Position numbers and translations under genes: made by a program. The notes under the pieces were generated by a model that was given only the letters and a program-made list of their open reading frames with translations, was not told the origin of the DNA and made no database searches. Of a stretch of DNA of 64,000 bases, positions 19,996 through 30,765 are shown piece by piece. Every line of letters begins with the position of its first letter. Position 1 is the first letter of the stretch. The DNA is from Earliella scabrosa (lineage: Eukaryota > Basidiomycota > Agaricomycetes > Polyporales > Polyporaceae), in assembly GCA_022605405.1 (NCBI GenBank), contig JABYQQ010000003.1, positions 1,612,001 through 1,676,000 of the forward strand. The letters are read 5' to 3'.

Positions 19996-22739
19996 CTATT
20001 CTACTTCTCCTTCCTCCAAATCCTCTGGATCCCTCTGAGTTGGAAATAGTTCATCGAGCGTGCGCGAGCAGTATCGTTCATGGGCCCTGTCGACAGGAGT
20101 GCTAGCCTTGTGGAACGCGATGTTGTTCTTCCAATGCTTCGACCCCAGGGGTCGGTGATCTCCACTCCTGATGGCGTCCAGTCGGCGCTGGAACCATATC
20201 TCGTTATGTGGAGTCCAATACCCCTGATTCCCAGACGACTTGTCCCATTGCGTTGCCGTCGGCCACCATGATAGGTGTATATCGTCTTCTCCCGCGGATG
20301 CTTCGCCTGTCGGTGAGTTAGTATGTCTCATTGAGATATTCGCTTCATCGGTACGTACGATTTGGGACGATGTATACCCCAGCTATGAGCGAAAGCTCGT
20401 CCGGGGTCAGGTGGTCATCATAGAACGGATCTTCCCTGCTTGGCACCGAGAATTCGTGTCCGTAGATGTGGCATTCTTCGGAAGGACCTGCCGCCGCACG
20501 CGTGATCCCATCTGTTCCAAGCAGTTCCATCGCGAGTCGCCATATGATCCCTCCACGTAGCAGAGCAGCCCTTCCTCGTGGTCTTGTCAAGAGCGCTCTT
20601 GCCCGTTCCTCATACGCCCTGTACTCCGGCGCCGCAGCGTATTTCCCAAACTCGAAGTCTCGACGGCCCAGACCAGCTTGTGGGGGAGTGCGTCCTTCGA
20701 ATTTGCATCTGCGGTCTTCGTGTTGCAGGGTTTGGAACCTCGAGCCGCGTTGTGCGAGGTATTGGGCAGCTGCTGGACATCCCGTAATTCCGTGCCTTCG
20801 TACCAACTCGATCGCGCTACGCGCATCTGTTACGATCATCCATTCCAACTCTTCGTCTCTATAGCTGATCGTGTATTGAGTGTCGTCTTCGAGCGTGATA
20901 CGAGAGACTTGCAAGGTCGGGTGCATCCAAGGCGCGACGCCGATCCAGAATTGTGACTCCGGATTCATGTCGCTAATCAGCGCAGGGACACGAAGGGCAC
21001 CGTCTGGGTGGTCTTCGAGAGCGACGACGAATGCACAGGCGGCCTTGATCACATTGTCGGGTGCTGCTGCGTCCCCAGGTTGCCCAAAGTATCGCAACGT
21101 TTTTCCCTTGTGATACTTCTCGTAGTCCAGGCCGGCGTCCGCGACCACCGAGGGGATGATACCGTATCTCGCCCATGATATTTCTTCAAAGGCATCGAAT
21201 TGTGGTTGGTACGAGGTTTTCTCCTCGACGCCGTAGAAGAGTGCGAGATGTTGTTCGAATGATGACGTCGTGCTTGTGTCTGGGATCACGAATGGGCCGG
21301 GCAGCACAGGGAGATCTTCGAAGTCTTCGTCAGCAGGCGGTGCGCCCAGGTCCTCGCAGATGTCCCATTCGTTGCGGTAGGCGTTATACACCTTCTGTTC
21401 ATTACTGAACTCCTCCCATCTGGTGATCGCTTCAGTCCTCGTGATATTTTTGCGGATCGGGAGGTCGTGTATGTCGTTCGGTGCGGTGTAGTCTACCTCC
21501 CCAAGCGTCAACCACAGGAAGAACGTGGCGCCTGACTTCCGTCCGGGTGGTCCTTTTTGAGCTGCGCTCCTTGCACGATTCTCTCGTGCTTGACGTTGAG
21601 CCTCAGTCTCGGGCCGCCTGTGATCCTCTTTGTCCCGTCGGGCCAGAAACGTCCATATCGTTTCTCCCGGCTCTTGGCCATCTCCTCGTGGGAGTGGCGG
21701 GGGTGGGGGCTGTTGGGCTGGGATGACGTGTGGACGTATCAAGCGGTCCCATCGGAATGTTCGCCTCGCAGGCCGCGTGATGCTCGGGATTGGTTCGGGG
21801 ACGAGGATTGCTTCTGCCATTACGGGTTGGTAGGGCATGAGGAATGGGAATTGATTGACGATTTTTGAGGCCACCGCGAGATCAGGAACGCCCGGCATTG
21901 ACTCCGGCCATCTGATATACACGGGCAGATTCGATCGAATCATGCACGGTACATGAAGCATCCACTTTGTTCCGTCTGGAAGTGGCCAGATGTATGCCCC
22001 TGCGCGAGTTCCGGGCGAGAAGTCGCATAAGGGGGAGTCGCGCAGGTCGTCTATCCACGCGCGCATGACGCCTCGACGTCGCAAGACCTCCACCCATCCC
22101 GGTTCCCAGGAATTCGGCTGGTTTGGAATCAACGCGATGGCCATACTCACTCGTGCCGTCAATACTTGCAGAGCGTCACGCGCTTTTTGGGCGCTATCGC
22201 GCACCCCTTGTAGTGTACGATGCACCGCGTCATAATTGTACGACCACGGGTTCGCCCAGAAGGCGTCGAAAGGGAACCGCGCCTCGGGCGAAGGATTGGC
22301 CTCGTCTATGAGGTACTCGGCAACTTTGATCAGCGAGTCCTCGATGACACGCCACGCGCCCACGGTTTCTCGCGTCAGTGAGTAGCCCACGTAGTCCTTC
22401 ATTTGGACTCGCGTGATGGGGAGGTGCGCGGGGTCGCAATGAAGGCGCGCGAGGAACGCGGACTCTACTCGCGACTGGCGCAACATGTACGCTAACTCGG
22501 GATTCCTGTGTGCGGCCCACAGCGCCTTGCGACATTCGCGGGACCACAGGTTGAACTCGGGCTCGTCTATCCATATTCCCGGCAGCGAGTCAACCTCCGA
22601 GTAATTTATTACCGTGAATACTTGTCCTTCGTGGATAAACGTTCTGTAAGGCCTATCATTGTATTGCATCAGTATACAGCACGTCTTTTTAGTCGGGGGA
22701 AACTTACTTTACGGGGATTCGCGTATCAAACATGCTCAT
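19996..22739 (-). CDS. Large hypothetical protein, 875 aa
   Basis: Three exons are 22739-22708 (MSMFDTRIPVK), 22643-20359 and 20306-19996. Junctions are GTAAA|gtaagt...cttacag|A and AATC|gtacgt...cgacag|GC, with both phases exact. The total is 2628 nt. No known domain is recognised. The N-terminus has TFIHEGQVFTVINYSE and LPGIWIDEPEF. A Pro/Gln-rich linker (AQQPPPPPLPRGDG, near residue 330) and a basic segment (RRPETEAQRQARENRARSAA) precede a second ordered half with SGATFFLWLTLGEVDYT and MNPESQFWIGVAPWMHP. The tail is Trp-rich (HLSWWPTATQW) and ends in an acidic DLEEGEVE. Lineage-specific, often multicopy genes of this size are common near transposons in mushrooms. Two GGTAACTACC elements lie 220-290 bp upstream, shared with neighbouring genes. 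Confidence 0.8.
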
Positions 22740-22957
22740 TTTGGACACGCGAATAGAAGTCGTCCGGTACGGTATCTTGTGTGTACGCCGGAGGGTGTGC
22801 GTGGGTAGATCGTGTGCCGCGAACACGTGTCGAGATCGTATATGCGCGAGCGCGGGTGTCCTGTGTGGGCGTCGTGCACCGGAGTCGTGTGTCGGGGCCG
22901 TGCGCGTGGTGGCTGACGTCTTCGCGTTGGGATCCGGTTTGCTGTGTCGCGTGCGCA

Positions 22958-23033
22958 GGGGTAACTACCCACTACGGACGGGGCGTTCACTCGTTTGAAA
23001 GGAGCGTGCTCAGGGGTAACTACCCTCCGAGGA
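22958..23033 (-). promoter_or_regulatory. Two GGTAACTACC elements upstream of the 875-aa gene
   Basis: GGGGTAACTACCC at 22958-22970 is followed by ACTACGGACGG. CAGGGGTAACTACCCTCCGA starts at 23011. The core GGTA-AC-TACC is an imperfect inverted repeat. The elements lie 219-295 bp upstream of the start codon at 22739. The same core stands upstream of the genes starting at 26798 and 28390. Confidence 0.55.
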
Positions 23034-23546
23034 CGGACGGACGCGAGGAGAGGTGGAAGTTGGAGAGGCGAGGAAGATCGAATCTCTGGTTAGGCGAGGA
23101 CGTGTTAAGGTTCATCAAGGGACATTGATCTTGTTTGTTCTTATTTACGGCGCTTATGGCATTACTTCATATGATCGAAAAAGTTATCAGATAAGATCAT
23201 GATGTAATGAGAGGGCGTCGGGGACGTCGGTCATAGCTTGAGTTGCACACATTTATAATTCACTCGTTTCGCGGACATACAGATTGCATTCGAACTACAG
23301 ATACATTTCGTACAAGCGACGCAGCAATGCTAAGGAGAGCAAGAACATCAAAGCGAGTCAGGCAGCGGTAAGCAATGGGAACAAGATGACGAGAATGCGA
23401 GATGGTACAGCAGATGATCGTACAGTTAGTCTATATACAGCACGTAGTGTTCGTTCGGATAATGTACATGTCCTTGAAGGTCCTCAGGATGATGCTCCTT
23501 CGCCGTTCTTCGCCCCAGGCAGCGTTGTCGATAGTTCCTCGCCCCG
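23034..23546. other. Intergenic region between two minus-strand genes
   Basis: Contains the probable 5' region of the 875-aa gene on the right flank of its promoter and the 3' region of the Zn2Cys6-like gene ending at 23547. A plus-strand frame at 23284-23643 has no coding signature. No repeat was seen. Confidence 0.4.
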
Positions 23547-25466
23547 TCAATGCGGCAGGAACATCTCGCGACCCAGAGCTTGGATGAGCTGCTGCGACTG
23601 CTCGTTCAGGTCGCGCAGTGCCTGTCCGATGATCTGGCTCTGATTCGCTACAGCCTCGGCCGTCGCGCGATGAGCCAGGGCAAGCTTCTCCAATGCTTGT
23701 ATCAGCTCCGGTTTGGGTTCACGAGTGGAGGAGGGTGCCGCCGCGGGGTGGTCTTGGGCGTCCTCGCCGGTGAGAATATCCAACTGGATCAAGGGAAGAG
23801 TCCCTTCATCGACAGGAGCCTGCTCCAGCTCAGGCAGTGTCACTTCGTTGACGGGCACTGAGGCGGAGGGACTTACTTGGTTCTCGTCGTTGTGCACGAC
23901 GACAGGAACCTCGGCGGTGTCCACGGTCAGGGCAATGGGCGGGCTGTCTCGGCGAGCTTTCTTCTCCGGACGCGCCCCTTCATCGTCCTTGCTCTCGGGC
24001 TGATGGGCTCGTTTCTTGGAGCCATCGCCCTCGTTGCTGGCGTTCGCGCTGTCCTTCGCGGTCTCGGCAGCCTGCTTCGCGTCCGCCTTATCGCGACGAC
24101 GCTTGGCCTTCCGCTCCTCCTTGTCCCCTTCCTCTCGCCGGTGCTTCTTGTCCTTGTTGGAGGTTTCCTTGCCCTTGTCCTCGCTCCGGGGCAGTGCGTC
24201 AGCCGGGTTCGACGAGGATGACGCAGCAGCGTTCAGCACAGGCCCACTTGACTCGACGACGCCAGCGTTCCCCGAGTTCGCAGTAGTGGCAACGGGCGAC
24301 GCAATGGTCTGTCCCTCCACTTTACTCGTCGTCGCCGAAGCGTCGAGGACTGCCTGAGACTCTTCGCGCGGCTTGGGCTGCACGACCTTACCCTGCTTGC
24401 CCTCGGTCGAGGAACGCTCGACTGTTGTCTTTGGGACATTGGTCGAGGGCTTTGCCTTCGTCGACTCGTCCGGTCGCGCGGACGCAGCCTGTTCTTCAGA
24501 ACCCGGCTCCGCGCCCTTCTTCTGAGCGCGCGAGTTCGGCGCAGCGTCAGCTTCCTTGACGGCCTTGACTTTCGAGTCGTCCTTGACCGGCTTGGAAGGC
24601 TTCGCGTCGGCTTTGGTGGCTTCAGACGTCGACGCTCCAGGCTTCGAGGAAGGACCGGCTTTGGTTCCGTAGGTTTTGAGCGGCTTGGCAGCCTCCTTGC
24701 GGGGGCTGCGCTTACTCGTTTTACCCTTCTTCGTCACCGGAGCCTCGTCGGATTCCACCAGCTGATCGTCTTGTGAAGCAGGCGTGTCCTTCTTGCCTTT
24801 GCGCTTCGTCTTCTGATGATATTATTAGTAATCCTGATGTTACGAATCACAATAATTGGGGCTTACCTTGGCCTTCCCAGTCGAGGCACCTTTCCTGCTC
24901 TGCGCGTGGGGTTGCGAACCATACCTCGCGTCAATGTTCTTAAGTTCTGGTAATGATGATTCAGTATGTGGTCAGTTCAATATTGAGATTGTCTTACGAG
25001 CTGCCCAGGAACAGTCAAGCTTGCGAGCCGTTTGACAGTCTTGACACTTCCACGTGCGACCGCTGCTTTGATGGCAGTCGATGCCCCGTTTTTCGCAGTT
25101 CGTGCAAACGCTCGACCGGACCTCGACGAGGGTGTCGCGATAGTCACTGGGCAGGATGCTCGTGTCGAGGTTAGGAGGGATGAGGAGGAGCTTGTGGGGG
25201 TTCGGGATGACTTTCGGGCGGCGTGTGGTGGATGCGGACGAGGATTTTTTCTTGCCCTTGCGAGCCTTTGAAGTCGGGGCGTGGTCGCTGCTCGCTTCCT
25301 CTTCCACGTACTCAGCGTCGCTGGCGTCGCGATCCTCGTGGGTCGTGTCCTTCCCCGAGCGCTGCTTGGCTTTCTCGTGCGCCCGGGCCTTGCCTTTCCC
25401 TTGAGCTTTGCTCACCTTCTCACTCCCGGCGTTCTCATCCCCGTTCTCATTTCCCGTATCCGATCC
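23547..25466 (-). CDS. Zn2Cys6-like Cys-cluster protein with Lys/Ala-rich linker (paralog 1)
   Basis: Exons are about 25466-24998, 24946-24867 and 24812-23547. Junctions are GCTC|gtaaga...taccag|AA and AAG|gtaagc...catcag|A, with phases in agreement. The N-terminus is acidic/basic low complexity. A conserved block follows: VIPNPHKLLLIPPNL, then CTNCEKRGIDCHQSSG and WKCQDCQTARKLDC, giving CX2CX6C-X9-CX2CX7C, close to a fungal binuclear zinc cluster. Next comes a long disordered Lys/Ser/Ala linker, KRAHQPESKDDEG-type segments, and a C-terminal helix (LRDLNEQSQQLIQALG). It probably acts in the nucleus. No ATG lies in the first exon, which starts exactly where the repeated element at 25468 begins, so the 5' end may have been displaced by that insertion. 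A clear paralog lies at 27312-28390. Confidence 0.7.
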
Positions 25467-25467
25467 T

Positions 25468-26190
25468 GTTACGATTGATGAGAGAATCGAAGAAATCGTC
25501 CTTTAAGGGCGACGTTCTCCGCCAAAACGCGTGACGGAAAGTTGTGCCCGTGGGAATGATATTCGATCTCCGATTACCCAGAGTAAGAGCAGAGTAAGCG
25601 CTGACATAAACACTCATAACAAAGTTTCTTACTGAGCCAACCCTAGACTGGGGTTGGCTGAGCCGCGCGGGACCCTGTTAGACGCCCACCGCACTGCCAC
25701 CATGGCTGGCTTTGTTTTTGTTCTATGCATTGCACACTATTAGTAGCTACATAGTAATTGAAGCTATAACTGGGCTTGTATACCCTATAAACGCAAAATA
25801 AGCGCCCAAACGGCCGAAAATCCGACGTTTTGCCAGCCTTGCTTCAACCAAGGCTGGCAAAACTTCGGATTTTCGGCCGATGGTGCTCCACAGTTCCTGG
25901 TCACATGACTTCTGACAATCTCAGATTGTAGCCATAAATTATGCGAACCAAATGATATATATCACTATATGTTTTCAATCAAAACTGTATGTGTTAAAGT
26001 CTAAATACAATTGCCCAAATCGGGAAGGATGGGCTGTTTTTGTATCTCATGGGCGCTCGGTGGGCGCCTATTCTGCCAAATCCGGCAAGCAAAGTTATAA
26101 GTATTGACTTGAATGTATATCTCTGTCAGTTTCTAATCAATCAATGAAGTATTATATACCATTGAAATCAGAAGAATCAGCTCTGTTCAA
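25468..26190. mobile_element. Foldback-type non-autonomous element, copy 1
   Basis: Begins TTACGATTGATGAG and ends near AATCAGCTCTGTT. It matches 44137-45049 along its length: AAATCGTCCTTTAAGGGCGA, GCTGACATAARCACTCATAA, GAGCCAACCCTAGACT, and ATATACCATT near the end. It contains a strong hairpin: GGCCGAAAATCCGA...CCAGCC and its reverse complement GGCTGG...TCGGATTTTCGGCC (about 25812-25882). It is shorter than copy 2. No protein is encoded. Sequence from 26190 to 26378 shows no gene. Confidence 0.75.
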
Positions 26191-26378
26191 TGGGACTGCT
26201 TTGAAGACCTTTTGGATACAACTCAGCCAAATATTTACTGTTAACTAAGTAACATTCTGTTATATCTATGAGATGCACATCCATACATAGATTACAGTGT
26301 ATAGTATGGTGAGTTTTCTTATGAACATTGAATATACCCCCACTCATCAATCGCATCCTGCCAGACATGGCCTACTTC

Positions 26379-26798
26379 TCAACAAGTCCCGCTGTCGCTG
26401 TCGCTGTCGTCGTCGTTGTCGCTGCCGCTCTCGCTGCCGCTCTCGCTGCCGCTCTCGCTGCCGCTCTCGCTGCCGCTCTCGCTGTCGTCGTCGCTGGATC
26501 GCCGCGCGCTTTCGGGCTCCTCAGCCTCCGACTGGTCTCGAGTTTTTGACTTTGCGCGGCCCGAGGTCTGCAATGCGATTAATTTGACTGCACCAGATCA
26601 GCATTCGCGGCAACTCACTTTTTGTTCGGTAGCATCCGCGTCTTCAGCGTTCATCGTAGCAATTTGAGGGCTGCTACGAACATCTTGCGAAGCGTTCGCT
26701 GCTTCAGGAGTCCGTTTGCGGGAGCGAGCCATGTCTTCGAGGATGAGCGCGGGAGTGATTCTATTCGTGTTGACGCGGTCTGAGTATTCATAATCCAT
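26379..26798 (-). CDS. Small acidic protein with Ser-Glu-Ser-Gly repeats, 122 aa
   Basis: Exon 26798-26619 encodes MDYEYSDRVNTNRITPAL through TEQK|gtgagt. Exon 26567-26379 follows acceptor cattgcag in phase 0 and ends at a stop. The first half has a basic patch (MARSRKRTPEAA). The second half is a run of DDDSESGSESGSESG encoded by a 12-bp minisatellite (CTGCCGCTCTCG on the plus strand, about five copies, 26425-26485). The protein would be disordered and highly negative at its end, as in some histone- or RNA-binding chaperones, but no homology is claimed. A GGTAACTACC element lies 200 bp upstream. Length variation is expected from the minisatellite. Confidence 0.6.
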
Positions 26799-26997
26799 AC
26801 TCACCAACTCCTCCTGTGCGTTCGCGAGGCCAGAATTGACGTGTTAGAAACTTACCAAAGGTCTGTATGTACTCGCGTCTAGATGTGGACGTTGGTGTTG
26901 GGGACACGTTCGATTTATTGGGAAAGCGTGTACGACAACAGTATGTATGGTATAGTTCTCGCGTGTGGAGATAGGAAAGAGTGCCGTTGATAAGCTT

Positions 26998-27022
26998 GCA
27001 AGGCGGTAACTACCGTCCTCGG
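26998..27022 (-). promoter_or_regulatory. GGTAACTACC element upstream of the acidic gene
   Basis: The 25-bp stretch around GGCGGTAACTACCGTCCTCG is identical, letter for letter, to the one at 28726-28750. It lies about 200-224 bp upstream of the start codon at 26798. The rest of 26800-27311 shows no other gene. Confidence 0.6.
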
Positions 27023-27311
27023 AAGCGGCACAGAGGGGATGGATTGGGAAGAGCTCAACTGTCGTGGTGAGAGCTGAGTTGCGGTGGCGGCACTGCCTTG
27101 TAGTCCATATTAGGCGACGAATTTGCGTTTGTTTGTCTCGGGCGCTTATACCGCGACATGGCACACATGTCTCAAGTTATAGTGAACATTCATTGCATTG
27201 CCGTTGTAAGTCTTATTCGCGCGCATAAGCTGTATTAAATACTATGTATACATATATATTTGCCTCGTACACGACCAGACTTTCACATTGGAGACGCGTG
27301 CAGTGATACAT

Positions 27312-28390
27312 TTAAGATCGCGACCTTGCAGCATGGATAGATTCATAGAACATGATGATATTGGCGAGCTGCTGAGACTGCTGTGAGAGTCGGTCCAAGG
27401 GCGCATCAACGACATAGTTGTAATCGCGCAATACCAGGCGCGTGATTTCCTGTGTCGTCTGAAGGTGGTGAATGATTCCAGCGCGCCGATGAGGCCATGA
27501 ATGGTTTCTGTTTGCGTTGCCAATACCCCAGAACCACTCCATGTCGCGGTTGTGCAGCCATGCACCCGACCCACCTTCGCGGCGCCCTCCCTGCATCATA
27601 CCTGAGGCCCGCGACGACGACAAGAACATGTGCGATGTACGATCGTGTTCCATGTCGCCGAACTGTGGCTCGAACTAATGTCAGGCGTGAATGGTATCAG
27701 GTCACTACATTGCACTTACTAGTTGTTCCCGTACCTCAGTCGCTTCGCTTGGAAGAGTACAGTCTTCAGACACAGGAGGTCGCAAACCGTACATCGGGTT
27801 CCGGTGCAGGAGGTCTATGTTAACTTACCTTAGCTAGATCAGTCTTTGAACTAACGCGTATACGTACCTTGCACCCACGAGCAACTTTCTGGGTCATTAT
27901 CATTACAGGCTTGACACGCCCAGGTCGCTCGGGAATCTTGGTGACAATCGAGGTTCTGACTGTCACAATGCGAACATACATTCGCTCGGACTTGTGCAAT
28001 CGTCGAGCGGTGGTCGCCAGGAAGTTCGACAATCATGAGGTTCGTAGGGAGAAGGAGGACGTGACGAGGGTTGGGAATCACATTCAAGCCACGCGTGGGA
28101 CCTACCTCACCTCGGGCGGAAGCGTGCGGCGGACTCAGGGGGAGTGTCTTGACGCTCTTACCCTTTTTCGCGGTGGGCCGTTTCGCTACGACATTCGAGG
28201 CTGTAGTTTCGCCGCCGTGATCACTCACCCGAACCGGCACGAACTGACTATGTCGTGTGTGGCTCTGGACAGGCGTTGCTGCAGCTACCGTCTCACCTCC
28301 TCGCCCGCCGGGGACGTCGTTCGCGCGGTCTTCAGGAGCCAATAAGCTCTCATGTGTGGTGTGGTCGGTATTGGGAGTGTTCGCAGACAT
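27312..28390 (-). CDS. Zn2Cys6-like Cys-cluster protein (paralog 2), C-terminal half possibly eroded
   Basis: Exon 28390-27868 starts MSANTPNTDHTTHESLL and ends at CAAG|gtacgt. It carries the same conserved block as the gene at 23547-25466: VIPNPRHVLLLPTNL, CSHCDSQNLDCHQDS and WACQACNDNDPESC, giving CX2CX6C-X9-CX2CX7C. Downstream, LIGALE and LDRLSQQSQQLANI match the C-terminal helix of the paralog (LIQALE, LNEQSQQLIQAL) but sit in two frames, with an apparent one-base shift near 27479. The exons between are not resolved (candidate acceptor gacattag near 27665). Either an unrecognised intron or decay explains the shift. Two GGTAACTACC elements lie upstream. Gene function is inferred only from the Cys pattern. 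Confidence 0.6.
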
Positions 28391-28647
28391 CGAATTGAAC
28401 GGTGTTTATCGGGGATTGAGTTTGGTTGGTATTACCGCGAGACAGAGTCCTATCGTAGGTGGGACTGATGATTGCGCAGACTCGCCAGCGTTGTGACGTG
28501 TGCCGCTTTAGCAAACCAGTGAGTAACTAGGTGCAGCAATGTGGAGTGTTCATACATACCTCGATGCATCTCGCGATCACTTCAGTACCCTCTATATCGG
28601 ACCAGCTATCCACTCAGCCTCTAGGATCACGCAGACGACCGTACACG

Positions 28648-28671
28648 CGAGGTGGTAACTACCTCCCTCGG
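28648..28671 (-). promoter_or_regulatory. GGTAACTACC element, distal to paralog 2 (copy 1)
   Basis: CGAGGTGGTAACTACCTCCC lies about 260-280 bp upstream of the start codon at 28390. The flanking ACTACGGATGG (about 28680) parallels ACTACGGACGG beside the element at 22958. Confidence 0.5.
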
Positions 28672-28725
28672 ATGTGAGTACTACGGATGGGGAGATACTG
28701 GGTCGTTCGCGTCGATGGAAAAGTA

Positions 28726-28750
28726 GCAAGGCGGTAACTACCGTCCTCGG
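28726..28750 (-). promoter_or_regulatory. GGTAACTACC element, distal to paralog 2 (copy 2)
   Basis: Identical over 25 bp to the element at 26998-27022. It lies about 340-360 bp upstream of 28390. The two copies here are 78 bp apart. The pair upstream of the 875-aa gene is about 55 bp apart. Confidence 0.6.
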
Positions 28751-29393
28751 TACTGGGGAGGGATAGAAGAGTGTTGAGTAGAGCAAGGCCTTGGTACGCG
28801 CTGACGCGAAGTCCATTGTTGTGTTATGTTTGTGCCAGCGCTTAGTAGCACAGCTTGACGGAAGTCCGCTCTCGTGCAGAGGTCACTGTTGTGTGTTGTT
28901 TGCATTAGCGCCTATTAGCACTGCTTCTGTCTGTGTTCGAATTTCAGAGTACCAGTGGCCAAGATTGTTATGTTAGTGCCGCATTCTGGTCTGTTGGACT
29001 CCGTCGAAGGGAGTTCCCTCGGCGCAGTGAATAGGCAGATTGATGCAGTGAGTGTTTCCCTCAATGCATCCATCGTGCTTGATTGTTTGACAACCAGTTT
29101 CGAACTATGCAACTTGAATGAATGTTCGACATTGGCTAATAGTTCGATGAGTGTCACCCCCTTCGATTTTTGGACTTTGAGATTTCATTCTAATTGTTCA
29201 TTCGTTCGTCGGGCTCTCATGATACACGTTCGGGACTTATTCTATTAGAGAATAACAACTTGATGTCGTTGACCTCAACCTTCCGTCGGACTGTCGACGG
29301 GCGCGAGGTTCGATGGCCCAACAATGATATTAATCAAATAGTTATGGGCCACGATGCATTCGATTTGCTGCTGCAATACGGGTGAGTTGTCGA
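28751..29393. other. Region without a supported gene
   Basis: A short duplicated phrase, TTAGTAGCACAGCTTGACGG (about 28841) and the related TATTAGCACTGCTTCTGTC (about 28913), each follows GCCAGCGC or ATTAGCGCC. Frames at 28915-29157 (minus) and 28955-29248 (plus) have no splice or domain support. Confidence 0.35.
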
Positions 29394-30010
29394 CGATGTC
29401 TTGAAGTTCGTGTGAGCTGTCGACGATGGCGGTCGTCGACAGCCCCACGAGCTTTTAGGGGTCGTCGGTCCGCCGCCGTTCCGACGACCCCTGAAGTTCG
29501 GGCGAGCTGTCGACGATGGCGGTCGTCGACAGCCCAGCGAGCTTTTAGGGGTCGTCGGTCCGCCGCCGTTCCGACGACCCCTGAAGTTCGGGCGAGCTGT
29601 CGACGATGGCGGTCGTCGACAGCCCAGCGAGCTTTTAGGGGTCGTCGGTCCGCCGCCGTTCCGACGACCCCTGAAGTTCGGGCGAGCTGTCGACGATGGC
29701 GGTCGTCGACAGCCCAGCGAGCTTTTAGGGGTCGTCGGTCTGCCGCCGTTCCGACGACCCCTGAAGTTCGGGCGAGCTGTCGACGATGGCGGTCATCGAC
29801 AGCCCCACGAGCTTTTAGGGGTCGTCGGAACAGCGGCGGACCGACGACCCCTGAAGTTCGGGCGAGCTGTCGACGATGGCGGTCATCGACAGCCCCACGA
29901 GCTTTTAGGGGTCGTCGGAACAGCGGCGGCCCGACGACTCCTGAAGTTCGGGCGAGCTGTCGACGATGGCGGTCATCGACAGCCCAGCGAGCTTCTAGGG
30001 ATCATCAGTG
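29394..30010. repeat. 90-bp tandem array with two nested hairpins, about 6.5 copies
   Basis: The word GTCGTCGG recurs at 29461, 29551, 29641, 29731, 29821 and 29911, exactly 90 bp apart. Each unit holds hairpin H1 (GTCGTCGG ... CCGACGAC) and hairpin H2 (GCTGTCGAC ... GTCGACAGC). In the first four units the H1 loop is TCCGCCGCCGTT or one base different. In the last two it is AACAGCGGCGG[A/C], the reverse complement bar one or two bases. H2 is also altered in the degenerate copies to the right (GCTGTCGATGACCGCCATCG, about 30158). The 214-codon open frame through the array follows from the 90-bp period and is not evidence of a gene. Confidence 0.9.
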
Positions 30011-30765
30011 CTCGCCCGAACTTTAGGGGTCATCGGAATTTCGTCAGGCGGGTGCCACTTGAAAGCTCGTTCGGCTGTGCCATCGTCCGCAGTTCGTCCG
30101 AACTTCAGGAGTTGGCGGAATGCTGTCAGGCGGGTGGCCCCTGAAAGCTCGTTTGCTGTCGATGACCGCCATCGTCAATAGTTCGTCCGGCTTTCAGGAG
30201 CCAGCGGATTGCCGTCAGGCGGATGTACCCGGAAAGCTCGTTGGCTGTCGATGACCGCCCAGCGAGAATACGTCGAGAATCCTGCAGCGATCGCCTCGAT
30301 GGCACTCCGTTGACTTCTACAGCCTCAGCGAGTACGACATACAACGACTTGTTCATTGTTGCTAGTTGTGTTAGCACACTCGTTACAATGTTATCGCTTC
30401 TATCGACACGGTGCCGCATGTTGCGAAGGTTTGCCCATAGGCCGCCAGCACCAAGGGCTCGCAAGAATCATGTGGCTGATCAATTCGATCAGTGCCCGAT
30501 TAATGGCGTTGGTCTCTCCAAAAGTTCTTCCCGATGAGCCGCGCTTGGTCAGACTTAATGCAAGTCAAATTTGCGGCCTTTGACCTCTGTCAGTATTTAA
30601 GGTCTGTACATCGAACTTTTATTCCCCACGTCGAGGCCGTAGAAGGTGTTACCACTGCGCTCTCGATCAGTCTCATCTGCATTCTCTCCTTCATTCAAGA
30701 TTCGCGTCTTCGCTCTCCTCAACGCTGTCGCACTCAACACAGGCTCTCGATATGTCCGGTGCGCA
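30011..30765. other. Degenerate flank of the 90-bp array and possible gene remnant
   Basis: Words of the array (GAAAGCTCGTT, TCGTCCGAACTTCAGGAG, GATGACCGCC) continue in scrambled order and both orientations to about 30265. From 30280 to 30464 the minus strand reads MRHRVDRSDNIVTSVLTQ, which resembles a helical protein remnant, without splice support. Confidence 0.4.

Noticed and set aside
26297..26587. Plus-strand Arg-Cys-Arg-Ser repeat frame
   Set aside because: It is the antisense shadow of the Ser-Glu-Ser-Gly minisatellite in the spliced acidic gene on the minus strand.
29394..30010. CRISPR-like array
   Set aside because: Units are contiguous 90-bp repeats without unique spacers, and the genome is eukaryotic.
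29382..30026. 214-codon open frame over the 90-bp array
   Set aside because: A 90-bp period keeps any open frame open. The product is Arg/Ser low complexity, with no start context or splice sites.
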